Positions 1 through 10,146 of a DNA stretch of 64,000 nucleotides are shown piece by piece. Numbering within the stretch: position 1 is the stretch's first letter; each line of letters starts with the position of its first letter. The notes beneath the pieces are model-generated. The model saw only the letters and a list, made by a program, of their open reading frames with translations, ran no database searches and was not told the origin of the DNA. The position numbers and the translations under genes are program-made. This stretch comes from Crossaster papposus (taxonomy: Eukaryota; Echinodermata; Asteroidea; Velatida; Solasteridae), in contig JBAIAA010000013.1 in assembly GCA_037893245.1 (NCBI GenBank), positions 744,001 to 808,000 of the forward strand, given 5' to 3'.

Positions 1-58
1 GTAGAATGTTTTTAGAATGTCTGCTTTCATTTTGTTTGCATTTTCTAAATTTACATGA

Positions 59-130
59 GGCATAGTGGCGCAGTTGAAGCGTGCTGGGCCCATAACCCAG
101 AGGTCCGAGGATCGAAACCTCGCTCTGCTA
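59..130 (+). tRNA. A-type tRNA-iMet-like, unit 1
   Basis: Consensus A-type. Unit: B 283-355 (acceptor ends CAGAC), C 460-531 (D loop reads AGTATAA), D 687-758 (3' acceptor strand CTTTGAT). Confidence 0.75.
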
Positions 131-860
131 ACAAGTTTTTGGTATGACATGAGGTACTCGACTCGGAGTGACAAAGTAGACACTTTCTTGGTCAGTACCC
201 GAGAGTTTGGTTGACCACAACCTCGGTCTGCTCAGGATAATTATTTCCTTGAAAGTGATTTCATTTTCATTACAAATAGTTACGCAGACTGGTGCAGTGG
301 GAAGCGTGATGGGCCCATAACCCAGAGGCCCGAGGACCGAAACCTCGCTCTGCTAAAGAGGTATTTTTGCTTCACTGTTATTCAAATTTAATAATTATTT
401 TAGAATGTTTTTAGAATGTCTGCTTTTATTTTGTTTGTTGTTTTTCTAAATTTACATGAGGCATGGTGGCGCAGTATAAGCTTGCTGGGCCTATAACCCA
501 GAGTGCCGAGGATCAAAACCTCGTTCTGCTGCTAATAAGTTTTTGGTATGACTTGAAGTACTCGACTCAGAGTGACAAAGTAGACCCTTTCTTGGTCAGT
601 AACCGAGAGTTCGGATGATCACAACCTCGGTCTGCTCAGGATAAATTTGTATTTGATAGGGATTTCATTTTCATTAAAAATAGTTACGCAGAGTAGTGCA
701 GCGGGAGCGTGATGGGCCCATAGCCCAGAGGTCCGAGGACCAAAATCTCGCTTTGATAACTAGGTATTTTTGCTTCACTGCTATTCACATTTAATAAATA
801 TTGTAGAATGTTTTTAAAATGTCTGCTTTCATTTTTTTTGCATTTTCTAAATTTACATGA

Positions 861-932
861 GGCATAGTGGCGCAGTTGAAGCGTGCTGGGCCCATAACCC
901 AGAGGTCCGAGGATCAAAACCTCGCTCTGCTA
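861..932 (+). tRNA. A-type tRNA-iMet-like, unit 2
   Basis: T-loop is ATCAAAA, so the B box is weakened. Unit: B 1085-1157, C 1262-1333, D 1471-1542; 18-bp loss in relic 2. Confidence 0.65.
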
Positions 933-1644
933 ACAAGTTTTTGGTATGACATGAGGTACTCGACTCGGAGTGACAAAGTAGACACTTTCTTGGTCAGTAC
1001 CCGAGAGTTTGGTTGACCACAACCTCGGTCTGCTCAGGATAATTATTTCCTTGAAAGTGATTTCATTTTCATTACAAATAGTTACGCAGAGTGGTGCAGT
1101 GGGAAGCGTGATGGGCCCATAACCCAGAGGCCCGAGGACCGAAACCTCGCTCTGCTAAAGAGGTATTTTTGCTTCACTGTTATTCAAATTTAATAATTAT
1201 TTTAGAATGTTTTTAGAATGTCTGCTTTTATTTTGTTTGTTGTTTTTCTAAATTTACATGAGGCATGGTGGCGCAGTGGAAGCTTGCTGGGCCTATAACC
1301 CAGAGTGCCGAGGATCAAAACCTCGTTCTGCTGCTAATAAGTTTTTGGTATGACTTGAAGTACTCGACTCAGAGTGACAAAGTAGACCCTTTCTTGGTCA
1401 GTAACCGAGAGTTCGGATGATCACATAATTTTGTATTTGATAGGGATTTCATTTTCATTAAAAATAGTTACGCAGAGTAGTGCAGCGGGAGCGTGATGGG
1501 CCCATAGCCCAGAGGTCCGAGGACCAAAACCTCGCTTTGCTAACTAGGTATTTTTGCTTCACTGCTATTCACATTTAATAAATATTGTAGAATGTTTTTA
1601 ACATGTCTGCTTTCATTTTGTTTGCATTTTCTAAATTTACATGA

Positions 1645-1716
1645 GGCATAGTGGCGCAGTTGAAGCGTGCTGGGCCCATAACCCAGAGGTCCGAGGATCG
1701 AAACCTCGCTCTGCTA
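1645..1716 (+). tRNA. A-type tRNA-iMet-like, unit 3
   Basis: Consensus. Unit: B 1869-1941 (T stem CCTTG), C 2046-2117 (GGCATTG), D 2273-2344 (C27 restored, anticodon stem CTGGG). Confidence 0.75.
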
Positions 1717-2446
1717 ACAAGTTTTTGGTATGACATGAGGTACTCGACTCGGAGTGACAAAGTAGACACTTTCTTGGTCAGTACCCGAGAGTTTGGTTGA
1801 CCACAACCTCGGTCTGCTCAGGATAATTATTTCCTTGAAAGTGAGTTCATTTTCATTACAAATAGTTACGCAGAGTGGTGCAGTGGGAAGCGTGATGGGC
1901 CCATAACCCAGAGGCCCGAGGACCGAAACCTTGCTCTGCTAAAGAGGTATTTTTGCTTCACTGTTATTCAAATTTAATAATTATTTTAGAATGTTTTTAG
2001 AATGTCTGCTTTTATTTTGTTTGTTGTTTTTCTAAATTTACATGAGGCATTGTGGCGCAGTGGAAGCTTGCTGGGCCTATAACCCAGAGTGCCGAGGATC
2101 AAAACCTCGTTCTGCTGCTAATAAGTTTTTGGTATGACTTGAAGTACTCGACTCAGAGTGACAAAGTAGACCCTTTCTTGGTCAGTAACCGAGAGTTCGG
2201 ATGATCACAACCTCGGTCTGCTCAGGATAATTTTGTATTTGATAGGGATTTCATTTTCATTAAAAATAGTTACGCAGAGTAGTGCAGCGGGAGCGTGCTG
2301 GGCCCATAGCCCAGAGGTCCGAGGACCAAAACCTCGCTTTGCTAACTAGGTATTTTTGCTTCACTGCTATTCACATTTAATAAATATTGTAGAATGTTTT
2401 TAGAATGTCTGCTTTCATTTTGTTTGCATTTTCTAAATTTACATGA

Positions 2447-2518
2447 GGCATAGTGGCGCAGTTGAAGCGTGCTGGGCCCATAACCCAGAGGTCCGAGGAT
2501 CGAAACCTCGCACTGCTA
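2447..2518 (+). tRNA. A-type tRNA-iMet-like, unit 4
   Basis: 3' acceptor strand CACTGCT breaks the A6:U67 pair. Unit: B 2671-2743, C 2848-2919, D 3076-3147. Confidence 0.65.
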
Positions 2519-3249
2519 ACAAGTTTTTGGTATGACATGAGGTACTCGACTCGGAGTGACAAAGTAGAAACTTTCTTGGTCAGTACCCGAGAGTTTGGTT
2601 GACCACAACCTCGGTCTGCTCAGGATAATTATTTCCTTGAAAGTGATTTCATTTTCATTACAAATAGTTACGCAGAGTGGTGCAGTGGGAAGCGTGATGG
2701 GCCCATAACCCAGAGGCCCGAGGACCGAAACCTCGCTTTGCTAAAGAGGTATTTTTGCTTCACTGTTATTCAAATTTAATAATTATTTTAGAATGTTTTT
2801 AGAATGTCTGCTTTTATTTTGTTTGTTGTTTTTCTAAATTTACATGAGGCATGGTGGCGCAGTGGAAGCTTGCTGGGCCTATAACCCAGAGTGCCGAGGA
2901 TCAAAACATCGTTCTGCTGCTAATAAGTTTTTGGTATGACTTGAAGTACTCGACTCAGAGTGACAAAGTAGACCCTTTCTTTGCTCAGTAACCGAGAGTT
3001 CGGATGATCACAACCTCGGTCTGCTCAGGATAATTTTGTATTTGATAGGGATTTCATTTTCATTAAAAATAGTTACGCAGAGTAGTGCAGCGGGAGCGTG
3101 ATGGGCCCATAGCCCAGAGGTCCGAGGACCAAAACCTCGCTTTGCTAACTAGGTATTTTTGCTTCACTGCTATTCACATTTAATAAATATTGTAGAATGT
3201 TTTTAACATGTCTGCTTTCATTTTGTTTGCATTTTCTAAATTTACATGA

Positions 3250-3321
3250 GGCATAGTGGCGCAGTTGAAGCGTGCTGGGCCCATAACCCAGAGGTCCGAG
3301 GATCGAAACCTCGCTCTGCTA
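3250..3321 (+). tRNA. A-type tRNA-iMet-like, unit 5
   Basis: Consensus; unit is a near copy of unit 3. B 3474-3546, C 3651-3722, D 3878-3949 (CTGGG stem). Confidence 0.75.
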
Positions 3322-4051
3322 ACAAGTTTTTGGTATGACATGAGGTACTCGACTCGGAGTGACAAAGTAGACACTTTCTTGGTCAGTACCCGAGAGTTTG
3401 GTTGACCACAACCTCGGTCTGCTCAGGATAATTATTTCCTTGAAAGTGAGTTCATTTTCATTACAAATAGTTACGCAGAGTGGTGCAGTGGGAAGCGTGA
3501 TGGGCCCATAACCCAGAGGCCCGAGGACCGAAACCTTGCTCTGCTAAAGAGGTATTTTTGCTTCACTGTTATTCAAATTTAATAATTATTTTAGAATGTT
3601 TTTAGAATGTCTGCTTTTATTTTGTTTGTTGTTTTTCTAAATTTACATGAGGCATTGTGGCGCAGTGGAAGCTTGCTGGGCCTATAACCCAGAGTGCCGA
3701 GGATCAAAACCTCGTTCTGCTGCTAATAAGTTTTTGGTATGACTTGAAGTACTCGACTCAGAGTGACAAAGTAGACCCTTTCTTGGTCAGTAACCGAGAG
3801 TTCGGATGATCACAACCTCGGTCTGCTCAGGATAATTTTGTATTTGATAGGGATTTCATTTTCATTAAAAATAGTTACGCAGAGTAGTGCAGCGGGAGCG
3901 TGCTGGGCCCATAGCCCAGAGGTCCGAAGACCAAAACCTCGCTTTGCTAACTAGGTATTTTTGCTTCACTGCTATTCACATTTAATAAATATTGTAGAAT
4001 GTTTTTAGAATGTCTGCTTTCATTTTGTTTGCATTTTCTAAATTTACATGA

Positions 4052-4123
4052 GGCATAGTGGCGCAGTTGAAGCGTGCTGGGCCCATAACCCAGAGGTCCG
4101 AGGATCGAAACCTCGCACTGCTA
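4052..4123 (+). tRNA. A-type tRNA-iMet-like, unit 6
   Basis: CACTGCT acceptor strand, as in unit 4. B 4276-4348, C 4453-4524, D 4680-4751 (anticodon stem reads ATGAG). Confidence 0.65.
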
Positions 4124-4853
4124 ACAAGTTTTTGGTATGACATGAGGTACTCGACTCGGAGTGACAAAGTAGAAACTTTCTTGGTCAGTACCCGAGAGTT
4201 TGGTTGACCACAACCTCGGTCTGCTCAGGATAATTATTTCCTTGAAAGTGATTTCATTTTCATTACAAATAGTTACGCAGAGTGGTGCAGTGGGAAGCGT
4301 GATGGGCCCATAACCCAGAGGCCCGAGGACCGAAACCTCGCTTTGCTAAAGAGGTATTTTTGCTTCACTGTTATTCAAATTTAATAATTATTTTAGAATG
4401 TTTTTAGAATGTCTGCTTTTATTTTGTTTGTTGTTTTTCTAAATTTACATGAGGCATGGTGGCGCAGTGGAAGCTTGCTGGGCCTATAACCCAGAGTGCC
4501 GAGGATCAAAACCTCGTTCTGCTGCTAATAAGTTTTTGGTATGACTTGAAGTACTCGACTCAGAGTGACAAAGTAGACCCTTTCTTGGTCAGTAACCGAG
4601 AGTTCGGATGATCACAACCTCGGTCTGCTCAGGATAATTTTGTATTTGATAGGGATTTCATTTTCATTAAAAATAGTTACGCAGAGTAGTGCAGCGGGAG
4701 CGTGATGAGCCCATAGCCCAGAGGTCCGAGGACCCAAACCTCGCTTTGCTAACTAGGTATTTTTGCTTCACTGCTATTCACATTTAATAAATATTGTAGA
4801 ATGTTTTTAGAATGTCTGCTTTCATTTTGTTTGCATTTTCTAAATTTACATGA

Positions 4854-4925
4854 GGCATAGTGGCGCAGTTGAAGCGTGCTGGGCCCATAACCCAGAGGTC
4901 CGAGGATCGAAACCTCGCACTGCTA
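4854..4925 (+). tRNA. A-type tRNA-iMet-like, unit 7
   Basis: CACTGCT acceptor strand; terminator extended to T6. B 5078-5150, C 5255-5326, D 5483-5554. Confidence 0.65.
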
Positions 4926-5653
4926 ACAATTTTTTGGTATGACATGAGGTACTCGACTCGGAGTGACAAAGTAGAAACTTTCTTGGTCAGTACCCGAGAG
5001 TTTGGTTGACCACAACCTCGGTCTGCTCAGGATAATTATTTCCTTGAAAGTGATTTCATTTTCATTACAAATAGTTACGCAGAGTGGTGCAGTGGGAAGC
5101 GTGATGGGCCCATAACCCAGAGGCCCGAGGACCGAAACCTCGCTCTGCTAAAGAGGTATTTTTGCTTCACTGTTATTCAAATTTAATAATTATTTTAGAA
5201 TGTTTTTAGAATGTCTGCTTTTATTTTGTTTGTTGTTTTTCTAAATTTACATGAGGCATGGTGGCGCAGTGGAAGCTTGCTGGGCCTATAACCCAGAGTG
5301 CCGAGGATCAAAACCTCGTTCTGCTGCTAATAAGTTTTTGGTATGACTTGAAGTACTCGACTCAGAGTGACAAAGTAGACCCTTTCTTTGCTCAGTAACC
5401 GAGAGTTCGGATGATCACAACCTCGGTCTGCTCAGGATAATTTTGTATTTGATAGGGATTTCATTTTCATTAAAAATAGTTACGCAGAGTAGTGCAGCGG
5501 GAGCGTGATGGGCCCATAGCCCAGAGGTCCGAGGACCAAAACCTCGCTTTGCTAACTAGGTATTTTTGCTTCACTATTCACATTTAATAAATATTGTAGA
5601 ATGTTTTTAGAATGTCTGCTTTCATTTTGTTTGCATTTTCTAAATTTACATGA

Positions 5654-5725
5654 GGCATAGTGGCGCAGTTGAAGCGTGCTGGGCCCATAACCCAGAGGTC
5701 CGAGGATCGAAACCTCGCTCTGCTA
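5654..5725 (+). tRNA. A-type tRNA-iMet-like, unit 8
   Basis: Consensus. B 5878-5950, C 6055-6126, D 6282-6353; this D copy has a TAT anticodon. Confidence 0.75.
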
Positions 5726-6455
5726 ACAAGTTTTTGGTATGACATGAGGTACTCGACTCGGAGTGACAAAGTAGACACTTTCTTGGTCAGTACCCGAGAG
5801 TTTGGTTGACCACAACCTCGGTCTGCTCAGGATAATTATTTCCTTGAAAGTGATTTCATTTTCATTACAAATAGTTACGCAGAGTGGTGCAGTGGGAAGC
5901 GTGATGGGCCCATAACCCAGAGGCCCGAGGACCGAAACCTCGCTCTGCTAAAGAGGTATTTTTGCTTCACTGTTATTCAAATTTAATAATTATTTTAGAA
6001 TGGTTTTAGAATGTCTGCTTTTATTTTGTTTGTTGTTTTTCTAAATTTACATGAGGCATGGTGGCGCAGTGGAAGCTTGCTGGGCCTATAACCCAGAGTG
6101 CCGAGGATCAAAACCTCGTTCTGCTGCTAATAAGTTTTTGGTATGACTTGAAGTACTCGACTCAGAGTGACAAAGTAGACCCTTTCTTGGTCAGTAACCG
6201 AGAGTTCGGATGATCACAACCTCGGTCTGCTCAGGATAATTTTGTATTTGATAGGGATTTCATTTTCATTAAAAATAGTTACGCAGAGTAGTGCAGCGGG
6301 AGCGTGATGGGCCTATAGCCCAGACGTCCGAGGACCAAAACCTCGCTTTGCTAACTAGGTATTTTTGCTTCACTGCTATTCACATTTAATAAATATTGTA
6401 GAATGTTTTTATAATGTCTGCTTTCATTTTGTTTGCATTTTCTAAATTTACATGA

Positions 6456-6527
6456 GGCATAGTGGCGCAGTTGAAGCGTGCTGGGCCCATAACCCAGAGG
6501 TCCGAGGATCGAAACCTCGCTCTGCTA
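6456..6527 (+). tRNA. A-type tRNA-iMet-like, unit 9
   Basis: Consensus. B 6680-6752 (starts with G, giving G1:U72), C 6858-6929, D 7085-7149 (65 nt, 7-bp loss through the anticodon loop). Confidence 0.75.
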
Positions 6528-7251
6528 ACAAGTTTTTGGTATGACATGAGGTACTCGACTCGGAGTGACAAAGTAGACACTTTCTTGGTCAGTACCCGAG
6601 GGTTTGGTTGACCACAACCTCGGTCTGCTCAGGATAATTATTTCCTTGAAAGTGATTTCATTTTCATTACAAATAGTTAGGCAGAGTGGTGCAGTGGGAA
6701 GCGTGATGGGCCCATAACCCAGAGGCCCGAGGACCGAAACCTCGCTCTGCTAAAGAGGTATTTTTGCTTCACTGTTATTCAAATTTAATAATTATTTTAG
6801 AATGTTTTTAGAATGTCTGCTTTTATTTTGTTTGTTGTTTTTCCTAAATTTACATGAGGCATGGTGGTGCAGTGGAAGCTTGCTGGGCCTATAACCCAGA
6901 GTGCCGAGGATCAAAACCTCGTTCTGCTGCTAATAAGTTGTTGGTATGACTTGAAGTACTCGACTCAGAGTGACAAAGTAGACCCTTTCTTGGTTAGTAA
7001 CCGAGAGTTCGGATGATCACAACCTCGGTCTGCTCAGGATAATTTTGTATTTGATAGGGATTTCATTTTCATTAAAAATAGTTACGCAGAGTAGTGCAGC
7101 GGGAGCGTGATGGGCCCAGAGGTCCGAGGACCAAAACCTCGCTTTGCTAACTAGGTATTTTTGCTTCACTGCTATTTACATTTAATAAATATTGTAGAAT
7201 GTTTTTAACATGTCTGCTTTCATTTTGTTTGCATTTTCTAAATTTACATGA

Positions 7252-7323
7252 GGCATAGTGGCGCAGTTGAAGCGTGCTGGGCCCATAACCCAGAGGTCCG
7301 AGGATCGAAACCTCGCTCTGCTA
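7252..7323 (+). tRNA. A-type tRNA-iMet-like, unit 10
   Basis: Consensus. B 7476-7548, C 7653-7724, D 7881-7952. Confidence 0.75.
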
Positions 7324-8054
7324 ACAAGTTTTTGGTATGACATGAGGTACTCGACTCGGAGTGACAAAGTAGACACTTTCTTGGTCAGTACCCGAGAGTT
7401 TGGTTGACCACAACCTCGGTCTGCTCAGGATAATTATTTCCTTGAAAGTGATTTCATTTTCATTACAAATAGTTACGCAGAGTGGTGCAGTGGGAAGCGT
7501 GATGGGCCCATAACCCAGAGGCCCGAGGACCGAAACCTCGCTCTGCTAAAGAGGTATTTTTGCTTCACTGTTATTCAAATTTAATAATTATTTTAGAATG
7601 TTTTTAGAATGTCTGCTTTTATTTTGTTTGTTGTTTTTCTAAATTTACATGAGGCATGGTGGCGCAGTGGAAGCTTGCTGGGCCTATAACCCAGAGTGCC
7701 GAGGATCAAAACCTCGTTCTGCTGCTAATAAGTTTTTGGTATGACTTGAAGTACTCGACTCAGAGTGACAAAGTAGACCCTTTCTTGGTCAGTAACCGAG
7801 AGTTCGGATGATCACAACCTCGGTCTGCTCAGGATAATTTTGTATTTTGATAGGGATTTCATTTTCATTAAAAATAGTTACGCAGAGTAGTGCAGCGGGA
7901 GCGTGATGGGCCCATAGCCCAGACGTCCGAGGACCAAAACCTCGCTTTGCTAACTAGGTATTTTTGCTTCACTGCTATTCACATTTAATAAATATTGTAG
8001 AATGTTTTTATAATGTCTGCTTTCATTTTGTTTGCATTTTCTAAATTTACATGA

Positions 8055-8126
8055 GGCATAGTGGCGCAGTTGAAGCGTGCTGGGCCCATAACCCAGAGGT
8101 CCGAGGATCGAAACCTCGCTCTGCTA
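8055..8126 (+). tRNA. A-type tRNA-iMet-like, unit 11
   Basis: Consensus. B 8279-8351, C 8456-8527 (terminator lost), D 8683-8754. Confidence 0.75.
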
Positions 8127-8856
8127 ACAAGTTTTTGGTATGACATGAGGTACTCGACTCGGAGTGACAAAGTAGACACTTTCTTGGTCAGTACCCGAGG
8201 GTTTGGTTGACCACAACCTCGATCTGCTCAGGATAATTATTTCCTTGAAAGTGATTTCATTTTCATTACAAATAGTTACGCAGAGTGGTGCAGTGGGAAG
8301 CGTGATGGGCCCATAACCCAGAGGCCCGAGGACCGAAACCTCGCTCTGCTAAAGAGGTATTTTTGCTTCACTGTTATTCAAATTTAATAATTATTTTAGA
8401 ATGTTTTTAGAATGTCTGCTTTTATTTTGTTTGTTGTTTTTCTAAATTTACATGAGGCATGGTGGCGCAGTGGAAGCTTGCTGGGCCTATAACCCAGAGT
8501 GCCGAGGATCAAAACCTCGTTCTGCTGCTAATAAGTTGTTGGTATGACTTGAAGTACTCGACTCAGAGTGACAAAGTAGACCCTTTCTTGGTCAGTAACC
8601 GAGAGTTCGGATGATCACAACCTCGGTCTGCTCAGGATAATGTTGTATTTGATAGGGATTTCATTTTCATTAAAAATAGTTACGCAGAGTAGTGCAGCGG
8701 GAGCGTGATGGGCCCATAGCCCAGAGGTCCGAGGACCAAAACCTCGCTTTGCTAACTAGGTATTTTTGCTTCACTGCTATTCACATTTAATAAATATTGT
8801 AGAATGTTTTTAGAATGTCTGCTTTCATTTTGTTTGCATTTTCTAAATTTACATGA

Positions 8857-8928
8857 GGCATAGTGGCACAGTTGAAGCGGGCTGGGCACATAACCCAGAG
8901 GTCCGAGGATCGAAACCTCGCTCTGCTA
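8857..8928 (+). tRNA. A-type tRNA-iMet-like, unit 12
   Basis: Several changes: A box TGGCACAG, D-stem side GCGG, and loop CACATAA, which puts A at position 33 but keeps CAT. B 9081-9153, C 9258-9329, D 9466-9537. Confidence 0.55.
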
Positions 8929-9646
8929 ACAAGTTTTTGGTATGACATGAGGTACTCGACTCGGAGTGACAAAGTAGACACTTTCTTGGTCAGTACCCGA
9001 GAGTTTGGTTGACCACAACCTCGGTCTGCTCAGGATAATTATTTCCTTGAAAGTGATTTCATTTTCATTACAAATAGTTACGCAGAGTGGTGCAGTGGGA
9101 AGCGTGATGGGCCCATAACCCAGAGGCCCGAGGACCGAAACCTCGCTCTGCTAAAGAGGTATTTTTGCTTCCCTGTTATTCAAATTTAATAATTATTTTA
9201 GAATGTTTTTAGAATGTCTGCTTTTATTTTGTTTGTTGTTTTTCTAAATTTACATGAGGCATGGTGGCGCAGTGGAAGCTTGCTGGGCCTATAACCCAGA
9301 GTGCCAAGGATCAAAACCTCGTTCTGCTGCTTATGAGTTTTTGGTATGACTTGAAGTACTCGACTCAGAGTGACAAAGTAGACCCTTTCTTGGTCAGTAA
9401 CCGAGAGTTCGGATGATCACATAATTTGTATTTGATAGGGATTTCATTTTCATTAAAAATAGTTACGCAGAGTAGTGCAGCGGGAGCGTGATGGGCCCAT
9501 AGCCCAGAGGTCCGAGGACCAAAACCTCGCTTTGCTAACTAGGTATTTTTGCTTCACTGCTATTTACATTTAATAAATATTGTAGAATGTTTTTAACATG
9601 TCTGCTTTCATTTTGTTTGCATTTTCTAAATTTACATGAGGCATAG

Positions 9647-9657
9647 TGGCGCAGTTG
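9647..9657 (+). promoter_or_regulatory. Pol III internal A box (A-type, unit 13)
   Basis: TGGCGCAGTTG fits the A-box consensus TRGCNNARYNGG at the normal place in the D arm. B-type copies have TGGTGCAGTGG, C-type TGGCGCAGTGG and D-type TAGTGCAGCGG. Confidence 0.75.
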
Positions 9658-9689
9658 AAGCGTGCTGGGCCCATAACCCAGAGGTCCGA

Positions 9690-9700
9690 GGATCGAAACC
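9690..9700 (+). promoter_or_regulatory. Pol III internal B box (A-type, unit 13)
   Basis: GGATCGAAACC is the initiator-tRNA form of the B box bound by TFIIIC. B-type copies read GGACCGAAACC. C-type copies read GGATCAAAACC and D-type GGACCAAAACC; both have lost the highly conserved G of the CGA core and should bind TFIIIC less well. Confidence 0.75.
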
Positions 9701-9716
9701 TCGCTCTGCTAACAAG

Positions 9717-9721
9717 TTTTT
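9717..9721 (+). terminator. Pol III T5 terminator after A-type tRNA
   Basis: Five T residues begin six bases after the discriminator base. Four or more T on the non-template strand is the usual Pol III stop. The position is the same in nearly all A-type copies; it is broken in unit 21 and reduced to T4 in unit 18. Confidence 0.7.
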
Positions 9722-9742
9722 GGTATGACATGAGGTACTCGA

Positions 9743-9814
9743 CTCGGAGTGACAAAGTAGACACTTTCTTGGTCAGTACCCGAGAGTTTGGTTGACCACA
9801 ACCTCGGTCTGCTC
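9743..9814 (+). pseudogene. Relic 1: decayed initiator tRNA, 72 nt (unit 13)
   Basis: This stretch aligns without gaps to the neighbouring 72-nt tRNAs. It keeps TG at positions 8-9 and a pairable anticodon stem CTTGG/CCGAG around loop TCAGTAC. It also keeps the CCTCG T-stem strand followed by GTCTGCT, close to the acceptor CTCTGCT. The D arm and the B box (GACCACAACC) are destroyed and the acceptor no longer closes. It recurs at +103 from nearly every A-type copy. I infer an old third tRNA in the monomer. Confidence 0.7.
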
Positions 9815-9863
9815 AGGATAATTATTTCCTTGAAAGTGATTTCATTTTCATTACAAATAGTTA

Positions 9864-9936
9864 CGCAGAGTGGTGCAGTGGGAAGCGTGATGGGCCCATA
9901 ACCCAGAGGCCCGAGGACCGAAACCTCGCTCTGCTA
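9864..9936 (+). tRNA. B-type initiator tRNA-Met-like gene, CAT (reference copy)
   Basis: The body is 73 nt because of one extra G in the D loop. Acceptor CGCAGAG pairs with CTCTGCT at six of seven positions; only C1:U72 fails. The D stem is GTGC/GCGT. The anticodon stem ATGGG/CCCAG has an A27:G43 mismatch, with loop CCCATAA (CAT). The T stem CGAGG/CCTCG is intact and the loop is ACCGAAA. A T5 run lies at 9945-9949. Its 5' acceptor strand is closer to the animal initiator consensus than that of the A-type, but its anticodon stem and T-loop are worse. The 5' flank differs from that of A- and C-type copies. Confidence 0.7.
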
Positions 9937-9944
9937 AAGAGGTA

Positions 9945-9949
9945 TTTTT
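9945..9949 (+). terminator. Pol III T5 terminator after B-type tRNA
   Basis: T5 starts nine bases past the discriminator, inside a GGTATTTTTGC context that is shared with the D-type copies. Confidence 0.7.
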
Positions 9950-10040
9950 GCTTGACTGTTATTCAAATTTAATAATTATTTTAGAATGTTTTTAGAATGT
10001 CTGCTTTTATTTTGTTTGTTGTTTTTCTAAATTTACATGA

Positions 10041-10112
10041 GGCATGGTGGCGCAGTGGAAGCTTGCTGGGCCTATAACCCAGAGTGCCGAGGATCAAAAC
10101 CTCGTTCTGCTG
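10041..10112 (+). tRNA. C-type initiator-like tRNA with TAT anticodon (reference copy)
   Basis: The body is initiator-type (anticodon stem CTGGG/CCCAG, loop CCTATAA) but position 34 is T, so the anticodon is TAT, which reads the isoleucine codon AUA. The acceptor GGCATGG/TTCTGCT has one mismatch and three G:U pairs, and the base after the acceptor is G instead of A. The T-loop is ATCAAAA, losing the G of the B box. A T5 run follows at 10121-10125. It is either a pseudogene family or an anticodon-shifted variant. The same anticodon is kept in nearly every C copy I read. Confidence 0.65.
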
Positions 10113-10120
10113 CTAATAAG

Positions 10121-10125
10121 TTTTT
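10121..10125 (+). terminator. Pol III T5 terminator after C-type tRNA
   Basis: T5 begins nine bases after the tRNA body. In a subset of units (for example 9, 11, 24, 26, 28, 32, 33, 43, 49-52, 54, 64 and 66) it reads TTGTT and is lost. Confidence 0.65.
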
Positions 10126-10146
10126 GGTATGACTTGAAGTACTCGA

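Larger units (their letters stand above)
9640..9711 (+). tRNA. A-type initiator tRNA-Met-like gene, CAT (reference copy, unit 13)
   Basis: The 72-nt body folds as an initiator tRNA. Acceptor GGCATAG pairs with CTCTGCT, with a G1:U72 wobble and one U5:C68 mismatch, and the discriminator is A. The D stem is GCGC/GCGT and the anticodon stem CTGGG/CCCAG. The loop CCCATAA gives C33 and anticodon CAT. The T stem is CGAGG/CCTCG with loop ATCGAAA. The A54/A60 T-loop and the three G:C pairs next to the anticodon loop are known marks of eukaryotic initiators. What is missing is the usual A1:U72 pair. Internal promoter boxes are intact (9647-9657 and 9690-9700), with a T5 run at 9717-9721. Same unit: B 9864-9936, C 10041-10112, D 10268-10339. 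Whether it is charged and used in initiation is unknown. Confidence 0.8.
9640..10040 (+). repeat. 401-bp monomer 1 (example, unit 13)
   Basis: Order: A-type tRNA 9640-9711, decayed tRNA relic 9743-9814, B-type tRNA 9864-9936, then about 104 bp of AT-rich spacer in which I see no further tRNA homology. The region before the A-type tRNA and that before the C-type tRNA of monomer 2 are clearly related, which shows that the two 401-bp halves descend from one ancestor. Confidence 0.95.

Noticed and set aside
283-355. Reading the array as a tRNA-derived SINE family
   Set aside because: Copies are tandem at fixed spacing, have no A-rich or LINE-derived tails and no target duplications.
1575-1769. 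A 64-codon minus-strand frame repeated some 60 times with near-identical protein
   Set aside because: It lies antisense over the A-type tRNA and its flanks. Its conservation follows from the satellite repeat, and it is lost or truncated wherever the tRNA or spacer varies.
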